Positions 46,809 through 60,693 of a DNA stretch of 64,000 nucleotides are shown one piece after another (the stretch's first letter is position 1; every line of letters starts with the position of its first letter). The notes under the pieces were generated by a model that did not search any database, was not told where the DNA came from, and saw nothing but the letters and a program-made list of their open reading frames with translations. The stretch comes from Lujinxingia sediminis. GTDB taxonomy: Bacteria; Myxococcota_A; Bradymonadia; Bradymonadales; Bradymonadaceae. The translations under genes and the position numbers were made by a program. Where the stretch lies: positions 1 through 64,000 of the forward strand of contig NZ_SADD01000009.1 in the NCBI RefSeq assembly GCF_004005565.1, read 5' to 3'.

Positions 46809-47465
46809 TCAGTGGGCCTGGGCGTAGAGAGCGTCTCCCAGGGAGGCGACCTCCGGAGCGTGGATTACGCCCCGGTGCTCGGGCTCCAGAGCCGCGCGCA
46901 ATAAGGCGATGGCGGCCGTCTCCACGCGCATCGGAGGCGGGTAGTGCGCGGGGCGCAGGCTGGCGAAGAGCCCCACGATCGCCGCGCCGACCACGCTATC
47001 CGGGCGATCGCTCCCGTAGAGAAGGGGCAGGCGCAGGCTGACATGATCGGGGAAGCGCTCGTTGAGCATGGCCTCTGCGCGCCGGGTGCTCTCGATGTAG
47101 GCCGAAGGCACAAGAGGGGTGGGAGCGGCCGAGCGGTAGACCACGCGGCTGTGGACCAACCCCGGCGCTTCGATAAGCCCCTGCAAAGCCTTGACGTTGT
47201 GGCGTTCCAGCCGACCTTCTGCGTCGTCGAAATGGGTGGTGGCGCAGTAGATCAGTGCATGCGGCGCCGGGGTGGCCCCCGGGTGGTCCGGCCCGAAGGT
47301 GTCGGCCTGCACCCACTCGATCCCGGCCACCCATGGGGCATCAAGTCGGGGTGCTCCCCCCGGGGTTAGCGCAACAATACGATGACCGATCGCCCGTCCC
47401 AGCCGGGCGACCTCCATGCCCAGGTAGGTATGCGCGCCGAAAACCAGCAGTCTCAGGGGTTGCAT
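46809..47465 (-). CDS. NAD(P)-binding Rossmann-fold protein
   Basis: 218 residues from the ATG at 47465 with AGGAG five bases upstream. The amino end LVFGAHTYLGMEVARLG is the dinucleotide-binding motif of atypical SDR/NmrA proteins, and RLPLLYGSD fits the epimerase family. The catalytic Tyr-x-x-x-Lys is replaced (YIESTR), so it is more likely a redox sensor or an epimerase relative than a classical dehydrogenase. Divergent from the NERD-kinase gene. Confidence 0.7.
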   Translation of the reverse strand: MQPLRLLVFGAHTYLGMEVARLGRAIGHRIVALTPGGAPRLDAPWVAGIEWVQADTFGPDHPGATPAPHALIYCATTHFDDAEGRLERHNVKALQGLIEAPGLVHSRVVYRSAAPTPLVPSAYIESTRRAEAMLNERFPDHVSLRLPLLYGSDRPDSVVGAAIVGLFASLRPAHYPPPMRVETAAIALLRAALEPEHRGVIHAPEVASLGDALYAQAH

Positions 47466-47664
47466 GGGACTCCTCAGATCGTATTTCAATGTTGTTTCGT
47501 CATAGTTCGATCAAAAAGGGCTTTTGACATCTCCCCCCAAGGGGGCAAACTCTATCCCTCCTGAGCGACCGAGCGAATTCGCGTTGACGGAACCCTTAAA
47601 GGCGAATGAAGCCGCCCGATACTGCGTGTCGGGCTACGAGAGACCCATAGACGACCACTTGCGT

Positions 47665-49065
47665 ATGGCAACTTATATCCCGATTGGCGCTCCGGCCAAT
47701 GATGCCGAGACCGAGGGGATGCGGCTTCTGCGTGATCTGCTCCCGGAGCATTACGTGGTGATCGGTAATTTCGATCTTCGCCTTAAAGGGCGCCGCAACT
47801 CTCTGGAATTCGATGCAGTGGTCATTGGCGAGCACGGCATCTACGCGGTGGAGATCAAGGGGTGGAGCGGCCCGATTGAAGGGGCGGCAGGCCGTTGGAA
47901 GACGCCCTGGACAACGCTGGACAATCCGCTGACGCATCTGGAGCGCAAGACCAAGGCGTTGCGCCAGTTCATCTCCGAGGGGGTCGGGGGGCTTCAGGCC
48001 TCGATCTTTTGCTCGCCGGTGGTGCTTTTTCCTCGTCCGGTGGAGGGGCTGACCCTTCCCGAAGCGCAACGCCGCCATGTGGTGCAGCCCGACGAGATCT
48101 ACGGCTACTTTGTCGATCTGGATCTTCTGCGCGAGCAGGGCCCCGGCCCCTTAAGCGACGTGCAGCTGCGCCAGGCTGTGGTCGATGCGATTGTGCCCCG
48201 GGCAAACGCCCTCAAGGATCGGGTGACGATCGAGGCCTATGAGATCGAAGAGGAGCTCGAAGTCGGCCACCGCCACTGGCGGGAGTACGTGGGGCATCAT
48301 CGTTACGTAAAGAGCCGCGGCAAGGTGCGCATCAAGGCCTACACCATGGATCTGCTCGGTGAGGCTGAGCGCCAGCAGGCCGAGCTGGCCCGGGCGGTGC
48401 GCGACACCGAGGCGCTCTCGGTACTCGACGATAACCCTTACGTGGCGCGCTCCTACGATATGGTGCGCGACCAGGACGATGAGCTGATCTTCTACATGAT
48501 CAGCGAATACGTCGGCTCTCGGACCCTGGGTGCTTATCTGGAGCGTGCGCGCGAGCATGGTTGGAAGCTCGATCGTCGTCTCAAGATTGCCTGCGCTCTG
48601 GTTGAAGCGGTGCAGAGCATTCATCAGGCAGGCATCATTCATCGCAACCTGCACCCGGGGGTGATCTACATGACCCGGGCCCACGCGCGGGTGCCTTTTA
48701 AGGTTGCCGACTTTGACTTCGCCCGAATTCAGCAGCTCGAGTCGATCTCCGATGAGCTCAACAGCATCGGCACCGAGGGCTACCGCGCCCCGGAGTTGTG
48801 GATGGGTGAGCCTTATGATCACCGGGTGGACATCTTCTCGCTCGGTGCGATCCTCTTTGAGCTGCTCACCCTGGAGCGCCTTTTTGAGGGGATGGGCGAT
48901 CTCCTGCAGATCGACGAGATCTGGGCCAGGCGGCGCGAGGCGATCGTATGGCCGGAGCTGGTCGAGGCGATAGGCCAGATGCTCAGGACCAGCGCTGAGC
49001 AGCGCGTGGACAGCCTGGACGCCGTCGCCGACGCCCTCGACGCGATCGCTGCGCTTGCGGGTTAA
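47665..49065 (+). CDS. NERD-domain protein with degenerate protein kinase domain
   Basis: 466 residues from the ATG at 47665. The NERD domain at about 15-130 keeps Asp50 in EFDAVV and Glu63/Lys65 in VEIKGW, the PD-(D/E)xK-type nuclease set. A kinase fold follows: Lys224 in VRIKAY is in place, but the catalytic loop reads HRNLHPG (Asn328 for Asp), and DFG reads DFD (349-351). Kinase activity is therefore doubtful, while the fold is kept to the end. NERD-kinase fusions occur in PglW of type 2 BREX, which is much longer. It lies 518 bases before rpoB. Confidence 0.8.
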   Translation: MATYIPIGAPANDAETEGMRLLRDLLPEHYVVIGNFDLRLKGRRNSLEFDAVVIGEHGIYAVEIKGWSGPIEGAAGRWKTPWTTLDNPLTHLERKTKALRQFISEGVGGLQASIFCSPVVLFPRPVEGLTLPEAQRRHVVQPDEIYGYFVDLDLLREQGPGPLSDVQLRQAVVDAIVPRANALKDRVTIEAYEIEEELEVGHRHWREYVGHHRYVKSRGKVRIKAYTMDLLGEAERQQAELARAVRDTEALSVLDDNPYVARSYDMVRDQDDELIFYMISEYVGSRTLGAYLERAREHGWKLDRRLKIACALVEAVQSIHQAGIIHRNLHPGVIYMTRAHARVPFKVADFDFARIQQLESISDELNSIGTEGYRAPELWMGEPYDHRVDIFSLGAILFELLTLERLFEGMGDLLQIDEIWARRREAIVWPELVEAIGQMLRTSAEQRVDSLDAVADALDAIAALAG

Positions 49066-49072
49066 GCGCCGG

Positions 49073-49084
49073 GGGAAATTTCCC
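49073..49084. promoter_or_regulatory. 12-bp palindrome GGGAAATTTCCC
   Basis: A perfect palindrome directly after the NERD-kinase stop and just before the rpoBC promoter, well placed for an operator. No T run, so not a terminator. Confidence 0.4.
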
Positions 49085-49107
49085 TTGACAGATTCCTTCA
49101 TTTGTTC

Positions 49108-49136
49108 TTGACACCCTCAAGGCGCGCTCATACTCT
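49108..49136 (+). promoter_or_regulatory. Sigma70-type promoter of rpoBC
   Basis: TTGACA at 49108-49113, a 17-base spacer and TACTCT at 49131-49136. A second TTGACA lies at 49085-49090, 23 bases upstream. This is the best promoter match I noticed in the window. Confidence 0.7.
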
Positions 49137-49582
49137 ACGGCGCCTTACCCGCCCTGCGTCCGCGTGAGGTCCGTGCGGCATGGGTCGCCCCATAAACGTG
49201 GCCCGGGGATTATAAGGGTTGGACATTGTTAAATGCACAGACCGCTCGGCCTCCAACAGGCCGGCGGCGGTACACGTGATAAGAAGGTTCCGCATCGAGA
49301 GCTCCCAGCGTACACCCGGCACCCCGAAAGAGCTGGATCTCGAAGAAGGCGGAGCCTTTTTTGTACGTCAAAGAACAGGTTGGATGAGGTAGGGCGCGGT
49401 GAACCGCGACCCGCATTCGGTGAGTGAACTCACCGCGGCGGGATTTGGACATTTCAGGCAGGCAATTGATGTCACCGTCCTGCGGAACTCAAGGCTAACC
49501 CGAGCGCGTCAGGCGCTACTCGGGGCCGATGAGGTCTGCGAGGCGGTGGATCGCTATTCTGGCAGCACTCCAAGGAGAGACG
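49137..49582 (+). other. Long untranslated leader of rpoBC
   Basis: About 445 bases between the promoter and rpoB with no supported gene. Short frames in it lack ribosome sites or run into rpoB. A perfect hairpin (CGGTGAG TGAA CTCACCG) is at 49418-49435, and CGCGGT/ACCGCG pairs lie just before it. In most bacteria rplJ-rplL would be here. The leader may carry control by an RNA structure or by a ribosomal protein, but no known motif was recognised. Confidence 0.5.
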
Positions 49583-52500
49583 ATGGGTCTAACGATCAAG
49601 TCGAACTTCCGGGTCCGCAAAGACTACGGTTCGATTAAGAAGATTGTCGACATTCCGAATTTGATCGCAGTGCAGCGGCGCTCCTATGACGATTTCCTTC
49701 AGACCGACGTGCCTCACGAAGAGCGCACCGACACCGGTCTGCAGGGCGTCTTCAAAAGCGTCTTCCCGATCAAGGACTTCAACGAGACCTCGACTCTGGA
49801 GTTTATCAGCTACAACCTCGAGAAGCCCAAGTACGACATCGAAGAGTGCATCGCGCGCGGCATGACCTATGCGGCGCCGGTCAAGGTGGTGATCCGCCTG
49901 GTCGTCTGGGATGTGGATGAAGACACCGAGATGCGCAGCATCCGCGACGTCAAAGAGAAAGAGGTCTTCTTTGGCGACATCCCGCTGATGACCGAGAAGG
50001 GTACCTTCATCATCAACGGTACCGAGCGGGTCATCGTCAGCCAGCTGCACCGCTCTCCCGGCTCCTTCTTCGACCACGATAAGGGCAAGAGCCACTCCTC
50101 GGGTAAGTTCCTCTACTCGGCGCGGGTGATCCCCTACCGCGGCTCCTGGCTCGACTTTGAGTTCGACGCCAAGGACATCGTGCACGTGCGCATCGACCGT
50201 AAGCGTAAGATGCCGGCCACCGTCCTGCTTCGCGCTCTGGGCTACTCCACCGAGGAGCTGCTCAACTACTATTACGACACCGAGCAGATCTTTTTGGAGG
50301 GGACCAACTTCTACAAGACGGTCAACCTCGATCTTCTGCCCGGGCAGGTCGCCTCGCGCGAGGTGCTCGATGATGAGGGCAACGTCCTCGTCAAGAAGGG
50401 TAAGAAGTTCACCCGTGGCTCCACTCGCCGCATCTCCAAGGCCGGCCTGACGCGTATTCCGATCGCGCTCGAAGAGGTGCTCGGTAAGGTCGCCGCCGAA
50501 GATATCTTCGATATGGAGACCGGCGAGATCCTGGTGGAGTGCAACGAGGAGCTCACCGAGGCCAAGCTCGAAGAGCTGCTCACGCGTGGCATTGAGTCGA
50601 TCAACGTGCTCTTCATCGACAACGTCAATGTCGGCCCCTACCTGCGTAACACGCTTCTGGTGGACAAGATCACCAACGCCGAAGACGCGATCCTCGAGAT
50701 CTACCAGCGCCTTCGCCCCGGCGATCCCCCCACTCAGGAGCAGGCGCAGAACCTCTTCGACAACCTCTTCTTCAACCCGGAGCGCTACGACCTCTCGGAC
50801 GTGGGTCGTCTGAAGCTGAACTACAAGTTCCACCGCGAGATCGTGGTGCCGCTTGAGGAGCGCGAAAAAGCGCTGCTGGAGAAGATCGAGTCGGCGTCGA
50901 GCAAGAAGGCCCGCGAAGAGGCCGAGGCCGAGCTGGCCGAGGTCACCGACGAGCTGGATCGCTGGCGCGTTCAGACGCTTCGCGAGGAGGATATCCTCGA
51001 GACGATGCGCTACCTCATCGAGCTGCGTAACGGCCGCGGCACCGTCGATGATATCGACCACCTGGGTAACCGTCGCGTGCGTACCGTTGGCGAGCTGCTG
51101 GAGAACCAGTACCGCATCGGCCTTGTGCGTATGGAGCGCGGTATCAAGGAGCGCATGAGCATCTCGCAGGACATCGAGACGCTGATGCCCGACGACCTGA
51201 TCAACGCCAAGCCGGTGAGCGCGGTGATCAAGGAGTACTTCGGCTCCAGCCAGCTCTCGCAGTTCATGGACCAGAACAACCCGCTCTCGGAGGTTACGCA
51301 TAAGCGTCGCCTCTCGGCTCTGGGACCGGGTGGTCTGACCCGCGATCGCGCCGGCTTTGAGGTGCGCGACGTTCACGTCACCCACTACGGTCGTATCTGC
51401 CCGATTGAGACCCCTGAAGGACCGAACATCGGTCTGATCGCGTCGCTCTCGACCTACGCCCGTATCAACAAGTTCGGGTTTGTGGAGACGCCGTATCGCA
51501 AGGTGGTCGATGGCAAAGCCACGACCGACGTGCGCTACTACTCGGCACTTGAAGAAGAGAATAACGTCATCGCCCAGGCCAACGCCGAGCTCAACGACGA
51601 TGGCAGCTTCGTCAACGAGCAGGTCGCCGCGCGTGATGCCGGTGAGCCGACCTTTGTCACTCCCGACAAGGTCACGCTGATGGACGTCTCGCCCAACCAG
51701 CTTGTGAGCGTGGGCGCCGGCCTGATTCCCTTCCTGGAAAACGATGACGCCAACCGCGCGCTGATGGGCTCGAACATGCAGCGTCAGGCGGTGCCGCTGA
51801 TGCGCTCGCGTTCCCCTCTCGTCGGTACCGGCATTGAAGGGACGGTGGCGCGTGACTCCGGCATCACCATTGTGGCCCGGCACGCCGGCGTGGTGGAGAG
51901 CTGCGGTGCCGACCGCATCGTGGTGCGCCCCGATGACATCGGTGACCAGCTCTTTGTGAAGCCGGACATCTACAACCTGCTCAAGTTCACCCGCTCCAAC
52001 CAGGGCACCTGCTTTAACCAGCGTCCGCTGGTCGATGTGGGCGACCGGGTTGAGGCCGGCGAAATCCTGGCCGACGGCCCCTCCACCGAGCGTGGGGAGC
52101 TGGCGCTGGGCCAGAACTGCGTCGTTGCTTTCATGCCCTGGAACGGGTTCAACTTCGAGGACTCCATCCTTCTGAGCGAGCGCCTGGTCAAAGAAGACTG
52201 GTTCACCTCGCTGCATATCGAGGAGTACGAGGCCACCGCCCGCGACACCAAGCTGGGGCCCGAAGAGATCACCCGCGACATTCCCAACGTGGGTGAAGAG
52301 GCGCTGGCCGATCTTGATGAGGCCGGTATCGTGCGCATCGGCGCGGAAGTGGCCGCTGACGACATCCTCGTCGGTAAGATCACGCCCAAGGGTGAGTCGC
52401 AGCTCTCGCCGGAAGAGAAGCTGCTTCGCGCGATCTTCGGTGAGAAGGCCGGTGATGTTCGCGACACCTCGCTGCGCATGCCCCCGGGTACCTCCGGCAC

Positions 52501-53800
52501 CGTCATCGGTGCGCAGGTCTTCTACCGTGAAGGTGCTGAGAAGGACGAGCGCACCATCGCGATTGAAGATGCCGAAGAGGCCAAGCTGCTCAAGGATCAG
52601 AACGACGAGATCCGCATCCTGCGCGATGCTGCGTATCGCAAGATGCGCGACATTCTCGGCGGCAAGAAGACCCGCAGCGATCTGGTCGACGAGTCGCGTC
52701 AGGTGCTGGTCTCCGGTGGCACCAAGCTCACCGAGAAGGTGCTTAACGAAGTGCCGCGCCGCTACTGGGCAGACTTCGACATCGATGAGGATACCTCCTC
52801 GAAGCTCATGCAGATCCTGGGCGACGTCGAAGACCAGATCCTTGTTATCCGCACCAACTACGGCGACAAGATCGCCAAGGCGCGTAAGGGCGACGATCTG
52901 CCTCCGGGCGTCATCAAGATGGTCAAGGTCTACGTGGCCGTGAAGCGCAAGCTTCAGGTCGGCGATAAGATGGCCGGTCGCCACGGTAATAAGGGTGTTA
53001 TCAGCCGCATCCTCCCGGAAGAGGACCTTCCCTTCCTGGAAGACGGTACGCCGGTGGACGTGGTGCTCAACCCGCTGGGTGTTCCCAGCCGTATGAACAT
53101 CGGTCAGATCCTTGAGACGCACCTGGGCTGGGCTGCCCGCGGGCTGGGCGTGCGCATCACCGAGATGCTCGAGGAGATGCAGAAGCCGGAGAACCTGCGC
53201 GAGTATCTTCTCAGTGCGTTCAAAGACGAGGAGACTCGCCAGATCATCAAGGATGTGGATGACGACAACCTCCTTGAGTTCGCCCGCTCCATGAAGGGTG
53301 GCGTGCACATGGCGACGCCTGTCTTCGACGGGGCTCCGGAGACGGAAATCCGTGAGATGTTGGAGCTGGCCGACCTCGATGTCAGTGGTCAGTCGATCCT
53401 CTACGACGGTCGCACCGGCGAGGCGTTTGATAGCCCGGTGACCGTGGGTGTGATGTACGTGCTCAAGCTGCACCACCTTGTTGACGATAAGATTCACGCC
53501 CGCTCGATTGGGCCCTACAGCCTTGTGACTCAGCAGCCGCTCGGTGGTAAGGCGCAGTTCGGTGGTCAGCGTCTGGGTGAGATGGAGGTCTGGGCCATTG
53601 AGGCTTACGGCGCCGCCTACACCCTCCAGGAATTCTTGACGGTGAAGAGCGATGATGTGCAGGGCCGCACGCGCATCTACGAGTCGATCGTCAAGGGTGA
53701 CTTCTCGCTGGATCCGGGTCTGCCGGAGAGCTTCAACGTGTTGATCAAAGAACTCCACTCGCTCTGCCTCAACGTCGAACTTCTCGAAGACGTGGCGTAA
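49583..53800 (+). CDS. rpoB: RNA polymerase beta subunit
   Basis: 1405 residues from the ATG at 49583, with AAGGAG seven bases upstream. The rifampicin region near residues 550-580 ([14 protein letters not shown], then [13 protein letters not shown]) has the sensitive-type residues at every well-known resistance site. The hybrid-binding and carboxyl clamp segments ([38 protein letters not shown]) are intact. At about 425-465 there is an extra charged coiled coil before [11 protein letters not shown] that E. coli beta lacks. Followed by rpoC after 90 bases that contain a hairpin. Confidence 0.99.
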   Translation: MGLTIKSNFRVRKDYGSIKKIVDIPNLIAVQRRSYDDFLQTDVPHEERTDTGLQGVFKSVFPIKDFNETSTLEFISYNLEKPKYDIEECIARGMTYAAPVKVVIRLVVWDVDEDTEMRSIRDVKEKEVFFGDIPLMTEKGTFIINGTERVIVSQLHRSPGSFFDHDKGKSHSSGKFLYSARVIPYRGSWLDFEFDAKDIVHVRIDRKRKMPATVLLRALGYSTEELLNYYYDTEQIFLEGTNFYKTVNLDLLPGQVASREVLDDEGNVLVKKGKKFTRGSTRRISKAGLTRIPIALEEVLGKVAAEDIFDMETGEILVECNEELTEAKLEELLTRGIESINVLFIDNVNVGPYLRNTLLVDKITNAEDAILEIYQRLRPGDPPTQEQAQNLFDNLFFNPERYDLSDVGRLKLNYKFHREIVVPLEEREKALLEKIESASSKKAREEAEAELAEVTDELDRWRVQTLREEDILETMRYLIELRNGRGTVDDIDHLGNRRVRTVGELLENQYRIGLVRMERGIKERMSISQDIETLMPDDLINAKPVSAVIKEYFGSSQLSQFMDQNNPLSEVTHKRRLSALGPGGLTRDRAGFEVRDVHVTHYGRICPIETPEGPNIGLIASLSTYARINKFGFVETPYRKVVDGKATTDVRYYSALEEENNVIAQANAELNDDGSFVNEQVAARDAGEPTFVTPDKVTLMDVSPNQLVSVGAGLIPFLENDDANRALMGSNMQRQAVPLMRSRSPLVGTGIEGTVARDSGITIVARHAGVVESCGADRIVVRPDDIGDQLFVKPDIYNLLKFTRSNQGTCFNQRPLVDVGDRVEAGEILADGPSTERGELALGQNCVVAFMPWNGFNFEDSILLSERLVKEDWFTSLHIEEYEATARDTKLGPEEITRDIPNVGEEALADLDEAGIVRIGAEVAADDILVGKITPKGESQLSPEEKLLRAIFGEKAGDVRDTSLRMPPGTSGTVIGAQVFYREGAEKDERTIAIEDAEEAKLLKDQNDEIRILRDAAYRKMRDILGGKKTRSDLVDESRQVLVSGGTKLTEKVLNEVPRRYWADFDIDEDTSSKLMQILGDVEDQILVIRTNYGDKIAKARKGDDLPPGVIKMVKVYVAVKRKLQVGDKMAGRHGNKGVISRILPEEDLPFLEDGTPVDVVLNPLGVPSRMNIGQILETHLGWAARGLGVRITEMLEEMQKPENLREYLLSAFKDEETRQIIKDVDDDNLLEFARSMKGGVHMATPVFDGAPETEIREMLELADLDVSGQSILYDGRTGEAFDSPVTVGVMYVLKLHHLVDDKIHARSIGPYSLVTQQPLGGKAQFGGQRLGEMEVWAIEAYGAAYTLQEFLTVKSDDVQGRTRIYESIVKGDFSLDPGLPESFNVLIKELHSLCLNVELLEDVA

Positions 53801-53816
53801 GTGCCGAGCGCAGGAT

Positions 53817-53840
53817 CGCCGGGAGCCTGAGCTCCCGGCG
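53817..53840 (+). other. rpoB-rpoC intergenic hairpin
   Basis: Ten perfect pairs (CGCCGGGAGC with GCTCCCGGCG) around CTGA, no T run. Probably an RNA-stability or processing element; full termination is unlikely since rpoC must be made. Confidence 0.6.
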
Positions 53841-53890
53841 CTCAACGACGATGATCGTATGTACCTCTTGAGTCCCTGAAGGAGGGTACC

Positions 53891-58051
<4,161 letters not shown>

Positions 58052-58107
58052 TTGCTCCCTGAGCTGCAACGCCCGGCCTTGAAGGGCCGGGTGCGATGAG
58101 CCTGATG

Positions 58108-58154
58108 CGCCGGCGGCGGACCTTGAGAGTAGAGGGCCGCCGCCGGCGTTTTTT
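58108..58154 (+). terminator. rpoBC intrinsic terminator
   Basis: CGCCGGCGGCGG at 58108-58119 pairs perfectly with its complement at 58137-58148, followed by TTTTTT. Confidence 0.95.
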
Positions 58155-58326
58155 GTTCAGGGTGGGACGGTGTGATGGAAGGGGGGACCTCGCCGCTTTG
58201 TTGAAGCGACGAGCTTTGGCGACGAGGACCCGGGCGCGAGTGTCCGGTTGATGCTGGCGAGAAGATCCGTAGTTTTGAAGGGGGCTGTGCCTTGTGGCGA
58301 GGGCCGAATGAAGCTGAGGAGCAACG

Positions 58327-59397
58327 ATGAGCGATAAAGATCAAGAGTTGAACGAGGATGAGTACGCGGCGTTGCTGCGCGATCTGGAGGGGCGTGCGTC
58401 CTCGGGGGGCGACAAGGGGGCGAAGGCGCCGGCGGCGGAAGAGGCCGGAGGGAGCGATGAGGATCTGGAGGCTTTTTTAGCGTCGCTTGAAGAAGACGCG
58501 GAGTCGCGGGCCTCAGCGAAGGTGAAGACTGCCACGGCCGAGCGTGCCGAAGATCCTTTCGCGGCAGAGTTCGAGAAGCTGACCAAAGAGAGCGATCTGG
58601 TGCTGGCGGATGAGCCTGAAGAAGGCGGTGAGGGCGCGGCTCAAGAGCAGGAAGAAAAACTCAGCTGGAAGGAGCGTCGCGAGCAGAAGCGTCAGGCCAA
58701 AGAGGCGGAGCGCGCCGAGGCTGCGGCGGCCAAGGAGGCGGAGCGTCAGGCCGCGCAGGATGCGAAGGCTGCCGAGAAGCAGGCCAAAGCGGAAGCGAAG
58801 ATGAAGGCCGAGGGCGAGCGTGGGGTGGGGCAGCGGGCCGCCCGGGCGCTGGGGCGTGTGGCGCTGTGGTACGGGCCGGCGATGATCTTCTGGTGGGTGC
58901 TCGGCGCATTTGCGGCGGCCTGGATCTCGGCCGGGTGGTTGATCGCGGCGGTGGTCACGATGTTTGTGTTCGGGATTCCGGCGATTATCAAAAATAAGGT
59001 GCAGCGCGGGGCGTACCGGCACTGGGTGCTGGGCATCTCGCTTCTGGGGGTGGTGGGGCTCGTGGCGCCGATGCCGAATCTGGCCGGAGAGACGCTTTCT
59101 CATTACGGGTACTGGCCTTCGGCGGCGGTGGCGGAGATCAGCGGTCAGCCCGTGGATAGCGGGCTTGTGCGGGCGCACGCGGGCGTCTCGGAGTTTGTGG
59201 GCGGGCTCCTGACTTCTGGCGAGGTGGCGTGGCAGGCCCGACGTCTGGGCACGGACCTGCCGCTGGGCACGTCCGCGCCGGCGACGGAGGTGCCGGCGGG
59301 TGATGCGCCGGCCAGCGATGCGCCCGCCGGTGAGACTCCTGGCGGTGAGACTCCTGGCGGTGCGGCTGAGAGTGGCGAAGCTCCTGCCGCGTTGTGA
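58327..59397 (+). CDS. Coiled-coil membrane protein of unknown function
   Basis: 356 residues with GAGGAGC before the ATG. Residues 1-165 are acidic and then Lys/Arg/Ala-rich coiled coil (EAERAEAAAAKEAERQAAQD), cytoplasmic. Three or four membrane segments follow between about 175 and 250. The end is a Pro/Ala/Gly/Thr-rich repeat (ETPGGETPGG). No family recognised. It is its own unit between two strong terminators. Confidence 0.7.
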   Translation: MSDKDQELNEDEYAALLRDLEGRASSGGDKGAKAPAAEEAGGSDEDLEAFLASLEEDAESRASAKVKTATAERAEDPFAAEFEKLTKESDLVLADEPEEGGEGAAQEQEEKLSWKERREQKRQAKEAERAEAAAAKEAERQAAQDAKAAEKQAKAEAKMKAEGERGVGQRAARALGRVALWYGPAMIFWWVLGAFAAAWISAGWLIAAVVTMFVFGIPAIIKNKVQRGAYRHWVLGISLLGVVGLVAPMPNLAGETLSHYGYWPSAAVAEISGQPVDSGLVRAHAGVSEFVGGLLTSGEVAWQARRLGTDLPLGTSAPATEVPAGDAPASDAPAGETPGGETPGGAAESGEAPAAL

Positions 59398-59418
59398 CCC
59401 ACTGTGGTGGGCTGAATG

Positions 59419-59451
59419 AAAAAACGCCGGGGGTGACCCCGGCGTTTTTTT
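59419..59451. terminator. Bidirectional terminator
   Basis: ACGCCGGGG and CCCCGGCGT pair around GTGA, with six A before and seven T after, serving the coiled-coil gene and mtnC. Confidence 0.9.
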
Positions 59452-59471
59452 ATGCGGTGGCTTGAGCGCGC

Positions 59472-60218
59472 TCAGTCTTCGAAGAGGGCGTCGAAGCTCG
59501 TCAGGGTTTTGTGGTCGTGATCGGGCAGGGGGGCGTTGCCCGGACGCAGAGCGACGCGGGTTTGCATGCCGGCGTCGGCCGCAGCGTTGGCCTCGTCGAG
59601 GTTGTCGGTGACAAAGACCACGTCTTCGGGGTCCTGGTGAATCAGATGGGCGATGTCCAGGTAGCTCTGTGCGTTCTTTTTAGGGCCGGTGGTCGTATCG
59701 AAGTAGCCGGCGAGCTGTGGGCGGAGGTCGCCTTTTTCGGTGTGGCCGAAGAGGAGTTTCTGGGCGGGGATGCTGCCGGAGGAGTAGATGTAGGTGGGGA
59801 TTTCGAGCTCGCTCCAGCGGCCCAGCGCGGTGAAGACATCGGGGTAGACCGAGGCGACGAGGGTGCCGGCGGCGTAGCCGTCTTTCCAGATCTTACCCTG
59901 GAGGGATTTGAGCGCGGTGGTCTTGCGATCGGCGTCCATCTGCCAGTGGATGTTGGCGACGGCGGCCTCGACCATCGCTTGCCCGGTGGCGTCGGCGGGG
60001 ATCTGCGGGGCGTCGGGGAAGTCACCCTCGGCGTCGTTTTGCGCCTGCTCACGCAGAAGCTCAAGGTCGCGCTGAACCTCCGGATGTTCCAGGTTGGTGC
60101 TCAAAAACGCGGCGACACGTTCGCGGGCGTAGGGGAAGAGGACATCGTACACGAAGGTGACCGGGGTGGTGGTGCCTTCGATGTCGAGTACAACAGCGCG
60201 GTAGGGAAGCTGGGTCAT
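59472..60218 (-). CDS. mtnC: Enolase-phosphatase E1 of methionine salvage
   Basis: 248 residues from the ATG at 60218. HAD-superfamily motifs are present: LDIEGTTTPVTFVYD (nucleophile region), SSGSIPAQKLLFG, TGPKKNAQSY and VFVTDNLDEANAA. The enzyme enolises and dephosphorylates the 2,3-diketo-5-methylthiopentyl phosphate to acireductone. No mtnA, mtnB or mtnD is next to it. The start has no ribosome site; upstream reads AACCTCC instead. An upstream ATG at 60323 gives an unlikely basic extension. Confidence 0.9.
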   Translation of the reverse strand: MTQLPYRAVVLDIEGTTTPVTFVYDVLFPYARERVAAFLSTNLEHPEVQRDLELLREQAQNDAEGDFPDAPQIPADATGQAMVEAAVANIHWQMDADRKTTALKSLQGKIWKDGYAAGTLVASVYPDVFTALGRWSELEIPTYIYSSGSIPAQKLLFGHTEKGDLRPQLAGYFDTTTGPKKNAQSYLDIAHLIHQDPEDVVFVTDNLDEANAAADAGMQTRVALRPGNAPLPDHDHKTLTSFDALFED

Positions 60219-60271
60219 GGGGAGGTTCCAACGTGGGTGGTTTCGCAATGAAGGAGAGCAAGGATGGCAGA

Positions 60272-60529
60272 TCAGGGGGATGAAACTTCGGGTTCGGCTT
60301 CGGCGTGGGAGTTCTGGGGGCATTGCAGCGCGGGATCCCCGCTGCGCGCGGCCATCGCCTCAAAGGTCGCCAGATCCCCGCGGGCGCAGGCTTCACGGGC
60401 GATCTCGGCGGGGGGGCGTGCCTGATCGGAGGTGGTGTAGGGCTGTCCGCCGTTCACAAAGCAGCCGGCGAGCAGGGCCGCTGTGAGAGTGACGAGGATG
60501 GCGAGAGGAGGTGTGTATGCGGGGCGCAT
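60272..60529 (-). CDS. Very small lipoprotein
   Basis: 85 residues. A hydrophobic signal ends in the lipobox LLAGC at about residue 23. The 60-residue mature part has two Cys (CARGDLA and LQCPQN) that could form a disulfide, and a Pro/Glu-rich tail. There is no ribosome site before the ATG. It lies 53 bases upstream of mtnC on the same strand. Confidence 0.6.
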   Translation of the reverse strand: MRPAYTPPLAILVTLTAALLAGCFVNGGQPYTTSDQARPPAEIAREACARGDLATFEAMAARSGDPALQCPQNSHAEAEPEVSSP

Positions 60530-60693
60530 AGGAGGTTCCCGTCAAAAAAGAGGAGCGCGCGCTCGGGGGCGCGTGGAGGGGAGAATTCCACAGGGCGCGG
60601 ACTTTGTCATCAGGTTCGGGCTGGGCAGCCCGGCTGTGATGCGCATCTTTAAAAGAGTGGCGAGTTGGCGGGGACGTAGCCCGGGAGCGAGCG

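Noticed and set aside
33610-49065. A complete BREX system made of the PglX-like and NERD-kinase genes
   Set aside because: The genes are 12 kb apart, separated by unrelated operons, and pglZ, brxC/pglY and the other parts are missing.
49399-49638. A 79-codon frame in the rpoB leader as a remnant of rplL
   Set aside because: No similarity to L7/L12, starts with an unsupported GTG and runs into rpoB in another frame.
49589-53845. A 1418-codon open frame opposite rpoB, and a 1378-codon one opposite rpoC (53933-58069)
   Set aside because: Long antisense frames are expected in GC-rich, strongly codon-biased genes; the translations are low-complexity in Leu, Val, Asp, His and have no ribosome sites or domains.
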